From the NCBI GenBank assembly GCA_973895155.1, contig OZ316893.1, positions 17,298,001 to 17,362,000 of the forward strand: 64,000 bases of DNA. Direction: 5' to 3'. Positions 44,667-55,960 of this stretch are shown one piece after another. Source of the stretch: Marsupella aquatica (taxonomy: Eukaryota; Marchantiophyta). Both the position numbers and the translations under genes were made by a program. The notes beneath the pieces were generated by a model. That model did not search any database, was not told the DNA's origin, and was given only the letters and a program-made list of their open reading frames with translations. Position 1 is the first letter of the stretch. Each line of letters opens with the position of its first letter.

Positions 44667-47600
44667 ATGAAGGTTTTTCGTTTTGCCTCGTGGAATGTAT
44701 GTGGTTTATGTGACCCCAACCGCAAACTTGTGGTGGTCAAATGGATTTCTTCCCTGCGCACTCCTCTTGATGCCCTTGCGCTGCAAGAAGTTAAAGCTGA
44801 TGGTTTTCGTCTGGATACTGCTCTCAGAACTATTTTGCCTTCCTACCATCACCTTTACTCTGCTCCTGAGGATGGTCGGGGAGGGGTGGCCCTCCTCCTT
44901 CATCCTTCTTTTACTATTACTTCTACTGGCTTGCTTGATAAAGGCCGTGCTGTTTGGGCTCTGCTGGCGCATGCAGAAGGGAATTTTGGTTTTTTATCAG
45001 TGTATGCACCGAATAATACTGGGGAACAGACCTTGCTGTGGAATGATCTTCGGGATGAACTCCCTTGCAACCGTTGGGTTGTTTGTGGGGATTTCAACAT
45101 GACCGAATTTCGCTGTGACTCCACGGGCGTTTCACCTCTACTCGCTGGACGGGAATTAGAGTTTTGGAGGTTTCTGAAGACCTGCCTCGACTTACAAGAT
45201 GCAATTACCATTCTGAACGAGGTGACAGGTTCCAGGTTCACTTGGCGCAGGGTGCGCAATGGTATACTTCTTCAGTCCCGCCTTGATCGGTTTTACTTTA
45301 GTGAGAAAGGCAGATGGACTAACGAGATTGTTGATCTCACTCATGACAGGATTTCTGCATTGTCTGACCATGATCCAGTGATTATTTCTTTCCGAATGGG
45401 TTCCATTGCATTGGTTGAATCACAAAGGCGACGAGGCACATACTTTAAGGCTAATCCGACTGTGCTCAGGGACTCCGCAAATCTGGAACGACTTAAATTG
45501 GCATGGATAGACGGAACTGAGGATGTTGTTGACCCCCACCTGAAATTAGATCGGGCCTTCCATAGGTTTCGTGTCTGCTTCATGGATCTTCAGTCCTTGA
45601 AACGACCTCAAGCGGTCGAATTGGCTGAACTTAAAGAAAAGCTACGACTTCTTAAGATTTCCATCATGGATGACTACTCTGTAGACAGCATCAGGGATTT
45701 CTCCTATACCGAAGACTGTGTTCGGACGTTGGAGCTAGCGGAGGCACATCACAACCGCAGGCTCTCCCGGATTAAATGGCTTGGCCAAGGGGACGAGCCT
45801 TCTAAGTTTTATTTCTCCTTAGTGAAAGCTAAACGTCAGAGGGAGAAAATGGAGGTGCTACTAATAGAAGGCGGTGAGATGATTCTGGAGGAAACACTAA
45901 TTGTAGAGGAAGTGCAGAGATACTGCGAGGAATTATATTCTCTGCCTGAGATGAGTGCAGCACTCGTGAGCGAGAGGATTGCTGCCCGCAGGAGACTGAG
46001 CAGCCACACTCATTTTGCCCCTTCTGCGGTTGAGATCCGGAAACTTGCAGCTCTTCCATCCATACAGGAATTACATGAAACATTGATGCTGCTGCCCGCT
46101 GACAAAGCCCCAGGAGTGGATGGGTTGACAGCCGAGGTTTTCAACTGCTGTTGGGAATTTATGAAGGTTGATATTCATAATATGGTCTGTGAGTTTTGGC
46201 GGACTGGAGAACTGGCACATTGCATCAAAGAAGGGGTGATTCGATTCATCCCCAAGAAAACTGACAAGAGGAAACTGAGCGATTGGCGACCTTTAACTAT
46301 GCTGACCACTATGTACAAAATCTTGGCTAAACTGCTGGCTGTGAGACTGAAGGTGCTTCTCCCTAAGATAATCAATCCTCAGCAGACAGGATTTATCCCA
46401 GGTCGCCATATCTTAGAAAACATTTCCCTTACTTGGTTAATGAACGACTGGCTGAGCTACACTGGAACTCCTGCTCTCTTCCTTAAACTTGATTTTGAAA
46501 AGGCTTTTGATTGAGTGGACCACTCGTACATCTGGGACACGATGCACCTTCTGGGACTTGGCCCACATTTTATCTTCTTAGTTAAATCGCTCCTTAGTAA
46601 TGCAAGCTCTAAGGTTCTCGTCAATGGGCTATGGACTGCTGATGTGCGGATGCTTCGGGGTGTGCGACAGGGCTGCCCCTTGTCCCCCCTTCTCTTTGCC
46701 ATTTCGACACAACCGTTGATGGATTTTTTCAGTGCAGAAATCATTGCTGGCAGGCTCCAAGGCATCCAGGTCTCTCAGTTTCTGAATATTTGCTTTCGAC
46801 TTTTTGCGGATGATTTAGGACTTTTTATCCCTGCTACAGAAGTAGCTTTCAATCAAGCCCAGGATGCTATCCATTGCTATGAGATGGCTACGGGAGCTAA
46901 GCTCAATCTGAAGAAATCTGTTGTTATTCCTTTTTTTGTTGATGTGATCCCAGACTGGTTGAAGGACACTGGGTGTTTTATTAGTGAACCCGGCGTGGTG
47001 CAGAAGTACTTGGGTGCACCCTTCGGGAATGGATTAGCGGAGAGCCAACTCCATTGCTTCTGTCTCGATCGTATTGGGGCTAGGCTCTCTTCATGGTCTA
47101 CACGTTTCTTATCATTTACTGGCAGATTGCTCCTGGTGAAACATGTCCTCCAGGCCATTCCGGTATACCACATGATGTTCCTGCGGTCACCGAAGGTTTT
47201 GACCAAGAAACTGATTGCTCTGAGCAGAATCTTTCTATGGGGCACTAATGTGCTGGGGGGCAGGCGTGTCCCGTTGGTGGCATGGGAGAAGCTTACTCGT
47301 CCCAAGCTGGTTGGGGGCCTTGGTCTGAAAGAGTTCTGAAGCCATTCGGATGCTCTTCTGAGCAAGTGGTTCACTGAGGCTCTTGACCATCCGTCATCTG
47401 AATGGGCTTCTCTGTATGCTGAGAATCTCACTCTAATCAAATGGAGGAACTACAAGACGATCCACAGGAATAGGTACTCTATGTCGGACAAGATGCTGCT
47501 TAGCACCCCACGTTCTTTTGGGAAATTCATTTATACTGGTCAACTGTGGGCTGCTTGGGAACTTGTGCGAGCCAACCTTATTTTTATTCCGGGAGTTTCT

Positions 47601-48587
47601 GCTATCCCTGGTCACTGGGGTATGGAGGATCTGCTACGTCGTATGATTGGCTTTTATGATCTCCCTGAGTCTAACATACTTGCGATAGTTAAGATCTGCG
47701 GTCGTCTGGGATCCCGTACTGTTGCGGATCTATGGTCTCAAGCTGACAGGGAATGGAAACCCGTGACTGATCTTGTCGTACGGTTTAGGGGATTTTCCTG
47801 GGAAGTGAAGCAGGGGACACTTGCTTTTATCCGGGCTATTCACCTATCTGTTTTCCGGGGATGTGCTTTTGACTCAATGGCTAGGCAATGGAGATGGTTA
47901 GATAAGGACACTGTTCCCCATTGCTTTGAGCTATCTAACAGCCGGGTGTATGAAATGCTCCGCCCCAAGGGCTCTAATTTCTGCTGGCTCAACCGGATCT
48001 GGAATGAAACACTGACTGAGGCTGCCTGGTGTAGAGTTTGGACAGTGGTGTGGACGGCTGACCTCTCTACTAAGGCTAAAACTTTTGTATGGAGGATATT
48101 GGCACAAGGACTTTTCTCTGGTTCCAGGGCGTTGAGGATGTCTAAATCAGATGGAACTTGTACTCTGTGTGTGGACACTGTGGAAACTATCCCCCACATT
48201 TTCCTTTACTGCAGACATGCGATCTGCTGTTGGAGGGTGATCCGAGGCTGGCTGCTTGGTGCTTTAGACCTTGGCCTTTTGTCTATCGTTGGTTTGCTTC
48301 ACTCCAATACGGGGAAGGGACCTCTGACTACACTACGTCTTTTCCTATTGTATCAATCCCTATGGTGCTTATGGCTTGCACGGAACTCTCAGACTTTTGA
48401 TCGATCCAAGTTGAGGGTGTTCGATCAACTGTTGATCTTCTCAGAGACCCTTGATCACCTGAATGCAGTAGCCGCATCCTCAGTCCTGGGCAAGAAGCAT
48501 AGAAGACTTACTCAAGCTATCTCGATCTTAACTGTAGAACAGAATAGAATTCTCCGGAGTGGTGTACGTCGCACTGTTACTCACTGA
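44667..48587 (+). pseudogene. LINE-B ORF2: endonuclease, reverse transcriptase, zinc-binding domain
   Basis: The start is the ATG at 44667 (MKVFRFASWNVCGLC), shortly after ORF1 in another frame. Domains in order: EEP endonuclease (LALQEVK, CGDFNMTE, SRLDRF, SDHDP; to about 45400), a linker, reverse transcriptase (PGVDGLTAEVF, FIPKK, QTGFIPGRHI, LKLDFEKAFD, GVRQGCPLSP, FRLFADDLGLF near 46800), and a C-terminal zf-RVT-like zinc domain (FVWRILAQGLF, CTLCVDTVETIPHIFLYC; about 48080-48215). The frame is single from start to end except for two in-frame TGA codons, at 46512 and 47337. The first lies where an Arg is expected after FEKAFD; at the second LINE-C has Arg. Both fit CGA to TGA changes. Confidence 0.94.
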
Positions 48588-48949
48588 CTTGTGTTCTTTT
48601 TGGAGATGCAGCATATGAGATGGTTAACTAGGAATTGCTCTATGATTGATAGTATACTGTAGGTCAGAGGTTTCTTCATAGTAAAAGGGATTTTACTAGG
48701 ATAATCTAAGCACTGCTGGATCCCACTCTGTGAAGTATCTAGTCTGATCACTGAGCTATGTTGCTCGGTTACTCTGTTGGGAATCCCTTGGCTTGTATAC
48801 TGCTTTGTTGTTGCTGCGGCATAGCTCTGTTTTTTTGTTTCTTTCCGCCCTGGATGGCCTGCCGCCTTTTGGCCTGCTTGGTTCCCCCATCCGTGGGGTT
48901 CACGCGGAATAAAAATTAAATTAAAATTAAAAAAGAAAAAAAGAAAAAA
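48588..48949 (+). terminator. LINE-B 3' untranslated region and A-rich tail
   Basis: About 360 bp, ending in an impure A-rich tail (48908-48949) that abuts the target duplication. A similar CCGTGGGGTTCACGCGG stretch before the tail has a counterpart in LINE-C (CCCGTGGGTTTTCGCGGG), probably the conserved 3' end recognised for reverse transcription. Confidence 0.75.
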
Positions 48950-49236
48950 AGAAGGAAGACTGGACATCATTGGAGAAGCAATGCATACTAGAAGATTCAA
49001 GAACCGGACTCCAAAACACTCTTCGACAAAAATGAGCTCAGTGTGCATTTATCAAGATCAACCGATCTCAGCTATTTTAGTTAAATAGTTATCACGGTCA
49101 GAAAACTCTTAAACTTTTTTAGCAGGTAGCTATTACTTAGTAGAATCATCCCTAAAAGTTTCATCTCAAACCGACATGTGGTTTGAAAGTTAGAATTATT
49201 TTAGTTTTACTATTTTTAGCATAGCCGCGACTTTAC

Positions 49237-49915
49237 CGATGCTTTCAAAAGCGTCACTTGTATTTTGGACGCTTTGTGAAGCATCCACCCAAGACCACGA
49301 CGCTTTGAGAAGCGTCCACATGAGAAGCGACGCCTTGAGAAGCGTTTGTCCGTGTTTGACGACAAAGGAGAGCCTACGCTTTTGGAAGCGTTCGCCAAGT
49401 ATCAACACCTGACAGAAGCATCCGCTACCCCAAAGGCGACATCGACACTGACGGTGACTGAAGCGTCCGCCACAGGCCCCGACGCTTTGCAAGGCCGCCC
49501 ACCCGAAGGCCAGAGACGGACGCTGTGACCAAAACCTCAAATTTCAGCCGACGCTTTGAAAAGCGTCCACAAAAGTCCTTTGTAGTTTTGGACGCTTCGT
49601 GAAGCGTCCACCAAAATCCCGGTACTTAGAAAAAATTTGGTTTTCCGCTTTTTATAACACTTCAACACTTTTACTGATTTATTTGAAGCACTTACAGATC
49701 TCAGAAAAGTCTGAGACTTTTCCAGCATAGAGATTATACGTAGTTGAGTACCTTGAAAGCATTTCACCTCATTCCAACTTTTAGTTTAGAAGTAAAAATT
49801 CTGACAAGATCACTGTTTGTTAGTTTTACAACAACCACCGACGCTTTGCAAAGTGTCCGCTCAAACCTCGACGCTTTGAGTAGCGTCCACTGCATTTCCG
49901 ACACTTCCAGCGACG
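49237..49915. repeat. Array of GACGCTT-AAGCGTC palindromes
   Basis: About a dozen copies or half-copies of GACGCTTTGAGAAGCGTCCA-like sequence lie within 680 bp of the LTR-like unit, for example near 49299, 49329, 49539, 49586, 49839 and 49869. Each full copy is an imperfect inverted repeat with 7-bp arms. The copies are irregularly spaced and in both A/T loop variants. Frames through this stretch read as artefactual LLKAS/ALQSV repeats. Confidence 0.9.
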
Positions 49916-50761
49916 CTCAATTTTAGCATTTTTCTACTTTTCCACTTTTCAAGGTTGACCGTCTTTAAGTTTTATTTAGGACCCTTCAAATATGAAAGGG
50001 CATATCCTTTCAGTATCTCAGTCTCCTTGGGTTCCTGCTAGCCTATATGAAGTAGAATTTGTGTCATTTTCAAGTGTGAAGAAATAAAGTAGTGCCTGTG
50101 GCATGTGCTGCAGCATTGAAATAACCTTTGCTTGCAAATGCAAAAGGAATTCTTCTCCCTTCCTTGGTCTGAATGATTGAGAGACCATTGATAAAATTAC
50201 TTGTATGAAGTTGAATCTCAGAAGTATGAGGGAAGAGATTCCTTAAGTGGTGACAACCCATCTTCTTGAGTTCTTGATGCATAGTTCTTGGCGTGACATT
50301 GCTTGTGCACGGGATGCAAAGATTGTTACTCACCAATTATTTATGACTTCAATTTGATGATGATGATGTTATTATTTGTGACTCAAAGTATCGATTGGAT
50401 ACCGAAGTGATTGATTACTAGTTTCTTCTGAGAGCCTTTGGAAGGAAAATTTGAAACTTGTTGACGGCATTTTAGTAATCATCCTAGTACAGTAAACCTT
50501 TCCAAAAATGTTCTTGCGGATATGCCACCTAAATCACATCAAATGAAGTGTTGTTGAGAAGTTACCTTGGTGTTTTCTAGACTCTCTCATTATACCTCAA
50601 GATTTTCCTTGTGTTTTGTTAATTGTTTCCATTTGTTAATTTTATTTACAATGTTAAGCAAACATTTAAATTTATGCCTTGTTAAGCAATCATAGTAAAA
50701 GGCTCAAACCTATGTTTTTGTTACCTTAGTCATTCATAAGTGTTAAATGTTAGAAAATCAT

Positions 50762-52553
50762 GAGATATGCAGACGACATGGGATTATTCATACCGGCATG
50801 TGAAGCAGACTTTCACGGCGCCAAAGGGGCACTTGCGTGTTATGAACTGGCTTTTGGAGCCAAGCTGAATTTCCATAAGTCTACCATTATTCCATTGGCT
50901 ATGGAGAGCATACCAGAGTGGCTCATTAGCACGGGCTGCAAGATCAGCAAGCGGGGTGAGATTCAACGATATCTTGGTGCCCCGATGGGATGGGGTCCGC
51001 ATTCAACACAGCTTCACACCTTCTGCCTGGACAAAATTGGTTCTCGACTCTCAACTTGGGCCAACAGGTTCCTTTCATTCACTGGACGCACCATCCTTGT
51101 CAAACATGTCTTACAGGCAATTCCCATTTACCACAATGTCATGATGTTTTTGCATTCTTTGAACAGCTTGGTCACCAAGTTAGTAGCACTCTGCAGGGAC
51201 TTCCTCTGGGGAAACAATGCTGACGGCGGAAGAAAGGTGCCCCTTGTTGCCTGGAGAACACTGTCCAGGCCCAAGATTGATGGAGGTATAGGTCTGAAAG
51301 ACTTCAGGGCTCACTCCGATGCCTTACTCTGCCAATGGTTTAACCAGGCTCTAGATCAGCCATCCTCTGAATGGGCCCAGTTGTTTGTAGCAAACCTCTG
51401 TCTGGCTAAATGGCGTAATGCCAAAATGATCAGGCGGAACAATTATTCCTTTACGGATCGACTCTTACTCTGCTACCCATGGGCTTTCAGTGGAATGAGC
51501 TACACTGGAAGTCTTTGGCACTCCTGGGAGACGCTACATACACATCTCATTTTCTCTCCTAGGGACACTGTAGTGGCAAAACGGTGGCGGGTGGAGGATG
51601 TGATCCGATGCATGGAGGATCTGCAAGATCTTGGGGAAGACACAATTTGTGCCATCAACAGGACTTGTGGCAGGATCGGGATCCGGGATATAGCAGATCT
51701 GAAAGCGCCTTCTCCAAGCAACTTTGCTTTTTATTCCAACAAACTAGCCAGAGTGCGTGGCTTGGATGACAGGACTAAAGAATTGAGCTTGGGCTTCTTA
51801 TGTAAAATCACATGCTTTACAGATCAAATGCGGTCAGGGCATATTTTTGCAGGGCAATGGCGGTGGTCGGACAAACCCGTTGCACTGAGGCGCTTTACAC
51901 TACCTAATGCACGCATGTACCAGTTGCTCAGACCCAAAGGATCAGACTCCAGACGGCTAAACGGGATCTGGCATACTGCTCTCACGGAGCCGGAATGGAA
52001 TAACCTATGGCTGTCACTATGGACTTAGGATTTACCTCTGAAATCCCGCACCTTTGTATGGAGGATACTTGCACAAGGTCTTTTCACATGCACGCGGGCT
52101 CTTAGAATCGGGAAGAGCAATGGTATGTGCCAAATCTGCTCTACGGAACTGGAATCTATCCCTCACCTCTTCTTTAAATATCAATTTGCACGTAAATGCT
52201 GGAGTTTGGTGTCTCAGTCTTTTCCTGGTATCATTCTCTGGCCTCCTGCGGATATTATGCAACTACTTGGTTCTTTCAAAGGACCCAGCTTTACGCACAC
52301 AATTGTGGCCTTCATGGTCTATCAGGCCCTCTGGACTTTGTAGACTGCCAGAAATGAACAATTTTTCAATCCCCTAATAAGACGCTCCTTCAATTTTAAT
52401 CTAGTCCTCTCTGAGATGGCGGACAACATTCATGGGCTGTGTGAAACTTATGGCCCCTGCCGCAAGCACACAAGGCTCCTCCAGGCCAAGGAAGCTTTGC
52501 TCTGTGAGAGAAGGCGGTGGCTAGGAAGGAAGGATGCCTTTGCGACATGGTGA
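50762..52553 (+). pseudogene. LINE-C ORF2, C-terminal part
   Basis: The frame begins at the catalytic RYADDMGLFIPA of reverse transcriptase and continues in one phase to the TGA at 52551. It includes the thumb region (SRLSTWANRFLSFTGRTILVKH) and the C-terminal zinc domain (FVWRILAQGLFTCTRALRIG, CQICSTELESIPHLFF). Two TAG stops interrupt it, at 52026 and 52341, the second where LINE-B has Trp. The endonuclease and most of the polymerase are missing, so it was dead on arrival. Confidence 0.93.
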
Positions 52554-52958
52554 TGCATCTTTTTCTCACTAGGCACTTACTAGGGGAAGGCAGTGGCTCT
52601 ATTAGGCTTAGAAGTGAGCTCTGGCTCTCTAGACCTGTTCATTCAGCTAGCGCTCTTCTATTTTGCCTATACACTTTCTTGACAGCAACTCTTTAGATGG
52701 TAGTGGCCTTCCAATGTGGATCGGTTTGTGGTCCGGTGACTTACAAGGCCTTTAGATGTTAGATAGTTCTGCCCTGGCTTTGTCACTCCCACAAGCACTC
52801 ATGTGCTTTGTGCTCCTTGCCAGCTCTGCCCCATGGGGCCTCGACTTTGGTTGCTTGGCCTTTTGGATGTTGTTTTGGCTGTTTTGGCCACCTTCCCGTG
52901 GGTTTTCGCGGGTTTTACTTGAAAAGGACCAAAAAAGTTCCAGATAAAAAAAATTTAA
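50762..52958 (+). mobile_element. LINE-C: 5'-truncated LINE copy
   Basis: The 17-bp duplication AAATGTTAGAAAATCAT flanks it (50745-50761 and 52959-52975; the leading A's could belong to the tail). The copy starts within the reverse transcriptase catalytic motif and ends in an A-rich tail (about 52942-52958). Truncation at the 5' end is the usual result of incomplete reverse transcription. The 3' region has the same layout as LINE-B but is clearly diverged, so the two come from different source lineages. Confidence 0.95.
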
Positions 52959-53055
52959 AAATGTTAGAAAATCATTGCTTACTTGTTCTTCCATGGGATC
53001 GAATACCAAGTTTTGGGCATTAAATGCTGATTTGTGTCCTTAGTGCAATACTACA

Positions 53056-53340
53056 AATACAACCCACATAAGAAATTCCTCCCAAGGAGGATGACAATTA
53101 CCATCGAGACAACCCAAGGCTATTTTATCCTCGTATTGAGGAGTTGGTGAAGCAACAATTGGAGGCTTACGAAGCACGGGAATACCATAAGGCGATTGAT
53201 AAAGACTTGAAAGCAGCCAAGGCCGCCCAACAAGAAGAGCAAGAGAAGAGGGAGGCCAAGGCAAGAATACAACATTTGGCAGGACGTGAAGAGCTGCTCG
53301 ATCACAACGACGGTCGGACAACTACTCCAGAATAACCCAA
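53056..53340 (+). pseudogene. Gypsy gag, C-terminal part after the nested insert
   Basis: It continues the gag frame interrupted at 39531. An in-frame TAA (about 53070) comes first, then a strongly helical charged region (EAYEAREYHKAIDKDLKAAK, then a Gln/Glu/Lys-rich run) to 53335. The coiled-coil character fits the end of gag. Confidence 0.75.
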
Positions 53341-54056
53341 AATACGGACAACTGAGGGAGTTGCTTATGAGTCGGCAGAGAAGGAGGCTACCCCGTATAG
53401 GTACTACGGATTGTAATATGATCTACAAGGACCTGAAAGCCCCAGAAATTTTGATCAAAATCAAGGGCTGTACCATCAAGATGGTCCTTGTGGACGGTGG
53501 AGCGAGAGTCAATATCATGATAGAAGAGACATCCGTAAAGTTGGGATACCTCACATATCAACCCACAGCCCGCGCTATTTGGCTAGCAAATGGAGCAAGA
53601 GTGCTACCCTTAGGTACACTCACCAAGGTCCTCACCCTGGTAGGTGTAGAATTTTACCTGAAATTTTTGGTCATGAGGCTAGTTCGACCATCTTCCTACC
53701 CGGTCCTCTTGGGAAGACCATGGCTGTATGGAGGTCGCGTAGTCACGGACTGGGGAAAGAAAGAGCTAAGATTTGGGACACTTACGATACAAGTATTGTG
53801 GACGGTGGACAATTATCAAGGCAAGACTCCTCAAGGACCTGAGGAGTATGACTCAGACCTCGGAGGAAGAAGAGCTCATTTCATCCCTTTTGGAGGAAGA
53901 TGTTTTTGGAGTGGAGGCAACTCGGGAGATGCACCTCCTGAACTACCCAAAGGCAGCGGTAGACATGGCCACCGCGGACCTCTATGGCGCCTTGACAGGC
54001 GAGCATCAAGTGGAAGTCATTGCTACGGAAGATATGGAGGATACGGCTCCAACTAA
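53341..54056 (+). pseudogene. Gypsy aspartic protease
   Basis: The catalytic motif is MVLVDGGARVNIM (about 53480), the D-G-G form common in some plant gypsy proteases, followed by the conserved YPVLLGRPWL segment (about 53700). The frame then becomes doubtful near 53860, where a second frame (53773-54060) carries acidic sequence. It would cut the polyprotein in the particle. Confidence 0.82.
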
Positions 54057-54060
54057 GTAG

Positions 54061-55960
54061 GGAGCCAAACTGGGCACAACTATTCTGGAGCTTGCTGATT
54101 CACAACCCAAAGTCAAAATCTCAAAACCAAAGCATAAGAAGCGGGTCTCCTTGGACCCGTCCATCCCACCACTAGAAGAAGAAGCGCCCCTGATCCTGAA
54201 GCCAATCCCCATTCCTCCAATGTACGGAGGTGTCCGGTTAGCCAAACTAGATGCTAGTCTAGACCCCAGCTTGCGGAATCAAGTGGAGGTCATATGGAAG
54301 GAACATTATCGGAAGTACACCGTTGGAATGGATAAGTCTTTCAACTTAGGCCATGCTCTAAAGTCCATTCAAGCATTACTCAAGGAGTACAAAGACGTGT
54401 TTGCTTGGAGCCATCACGATCTTACCGGCGTCTCCCCCAAATTAGGAGAACACACAATCAATTTAAATTTGGGAGCTCATGCCATACAATAGAGGCAGCA
54501 TCACATGAACCCACGGTACTCCATTCTGGTGAAGGAAGAGATCGACCAACTTCTGGCCGCAAATATCATCTACCCGGTAATGGCCAGTGACTAGGTGTTC
54601 CCCATCGCCATCGTACCCAAGAAGGGAGGTACGGACGGGAAGCCCAAGATTTGCATTTTCCAGGTCCTGGACTATCATAAGCTGAACAATGCCACTTGGA
54701 AAGATCATTACCCGTTACCATTTATGGACATGGTCCTGGACATGGTAGCCCGTAATGAGATCTATACATTCCTCGACGAGTATTCAGGCCACAACCAAAT
54801 CTAGATCCAACTTTTGGATCAGCTTAAGACAACATTCACCATGGAGTGGGGAATGTTTGCATTTCATAGAATGTCGTTCGGATTATGTAACACCCCAGCC
54901 ATGTTCCAGAGACTCATGATGAATATCTTCCATGACTTCTTGCAAGAGTTCCTAGAGATATTTATTGATGAATTTGCCATATTTGGGACCATCGCCATGC
55001 ACCCCGAGCATTTACGCCGTATGCTACAACGATGCAGGGAAGTAAATCTAAAGTTGCATCCAGCCAAGTGCTTTTTGGGGGTAGAGGAAGGGGTGTTACT
55101 CGGGCATCGTGTGTCAAAACGGGGTATAGAGGTGGATCAAGAGAACGTAGCGGCCTGGATGGCGGTGGTGTTCCTAGTCAATCAAAAAGCAGTACAATCG
55201 TTCCTTGGCTACGTAGGCTACTATAGCCGCTTCATCAAAGACTTTGCTACAATTGCGCTACCATTAACGGAGATGATGAAGAAGGAAGCAGTGATTGAAG
55301 AAACGCCTCGAAGGCGCATAGCCTTTGTGGAGCTCAGGTGTCGATTCAGCACGACACCCATTATGGTAACCCCGGATTGGAATAAAGAATTCCATGTATA
55401 CGTTGATGTTTCAGGCTTTTGCATCAGGTCCGTGCTGAGCCAACTGGATGAGGATGGTTGCGACCACCCCATCTATTTTGCTAGCCATCAGCTATTCACG
55501 ACTGAGAAAACTATTCCCCTACGGATTGGGAGGCTCTTGGAATTATCTATTCATGCAAAAAGTTGCATCACTACCTGCTAGGATACAAAGTCATTTTCCA
55601 TATGGATCATGATAGCTTGAAGTACATGGTAAACAAGGCAGATGTCACGGGACGGATAGCCAGATGGGTTTTGCTCTTACAAGAGTTTAATTACAAAGTT
55701 TGGGTTTGGCCAGGGAAGGCACACCTCAACGCAAATTTCTTTTCACGGTTGGATGGCGCACCCGTCAATCAGCCGATCAATGACACTTTCCCGGATGAGG
55801 AGTTATTCCACGTAGGGGAGGGTACGCCCACCTGGTACGGACCACTCATTACATTTCTCTTGACAAGGCGGATACCCAATGGGATTAATCAAGAGGCGGC
55901 AACAGTATTTTTACACAAAGTTGGGCCGTACATGATGATATAGGGCCACCTGCACAAAGA
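54061..55960 (+). pseudogene. Gypsy reverse transcriptase and RNase H
   Basis: Blocks in order: YKDVFAWSHHDLTGVSP (54390-54440), NPRYSILVKEEIDQLL, IAIVPKKGG, YPLPFMDMVLD, FAFHRMSFGLCNTPAMFQRLM (about 54855), and the catalytic box FIDEFAIFG where F-[IV]-D-D is expected. Then come GHRVSKRGIEVDQ and FLGYVGYYSRFIKDF. The RNase H part includes FHVYVDVSGFCI (55390) and, in another frame, HMDHDSLKYMV and WPGKAHLNANFFSRL (55563-55760). In-frame stops occur at 54490, 54592 and about 54802, with a frameshift near 55570. Confidence 0.9.

Larger units (their letters stand above)
39746..48949 (+). mobile_element. LINE-B: full-length plant LINE
   Basis: The 15-bp target duplication AGAAGGAAGACTGGA flanks it (39731-39745 and 48950-48964). 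It has a 5' leader (39746-40583), ORF1, ORF2, a 3' untranslated region and an A-rich tail ending at 48949. Without the LTR-like insert in ORF1 it is about 7.35 kb. Few lesions separate it from an intact copy: one frameshift in ORF1 and two stops in ORF2, plus the LTR insertion. Confidence 0.95.
39532..53055. mobile_element. LTR-like unit (solo LTR or small non-autonomous element) nested in gypsy gag
   Basis: The 5-bp word AATAC flanks it exactly (39527-39531 and 53056-53060), and the ends are TGCAATGCAG...AATACTACA, i.e. TG...CA. Without LINE-B and LINE-C it is about 2.09 kb and has no polymerase genes. Its right end (GGGATCGAATACCAAG...) resembles that of the 42020-43868 unit (GGGAACGAATACCGAG...), and both share TTCCTTGTGTTTTGTTAATTG and a TTG-CGGCATTTT block, so they are one family. 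I see no pair of internal repeats, which favours a solo LTR. Confidence 0.85.

Noticed and set aside
49196-49540. Minus-strand frame with repeated LLKAS-type peptides
   Set aside because: Produced by the palindrome array; the peptide repeats track the DNA repeats and no start or domain is seen.
49237-49915. CRISPR-like array of palindromic repeats
   Set aside because: Spacing is irregular, spacers are not of constant length, and the context is a plant LTR.
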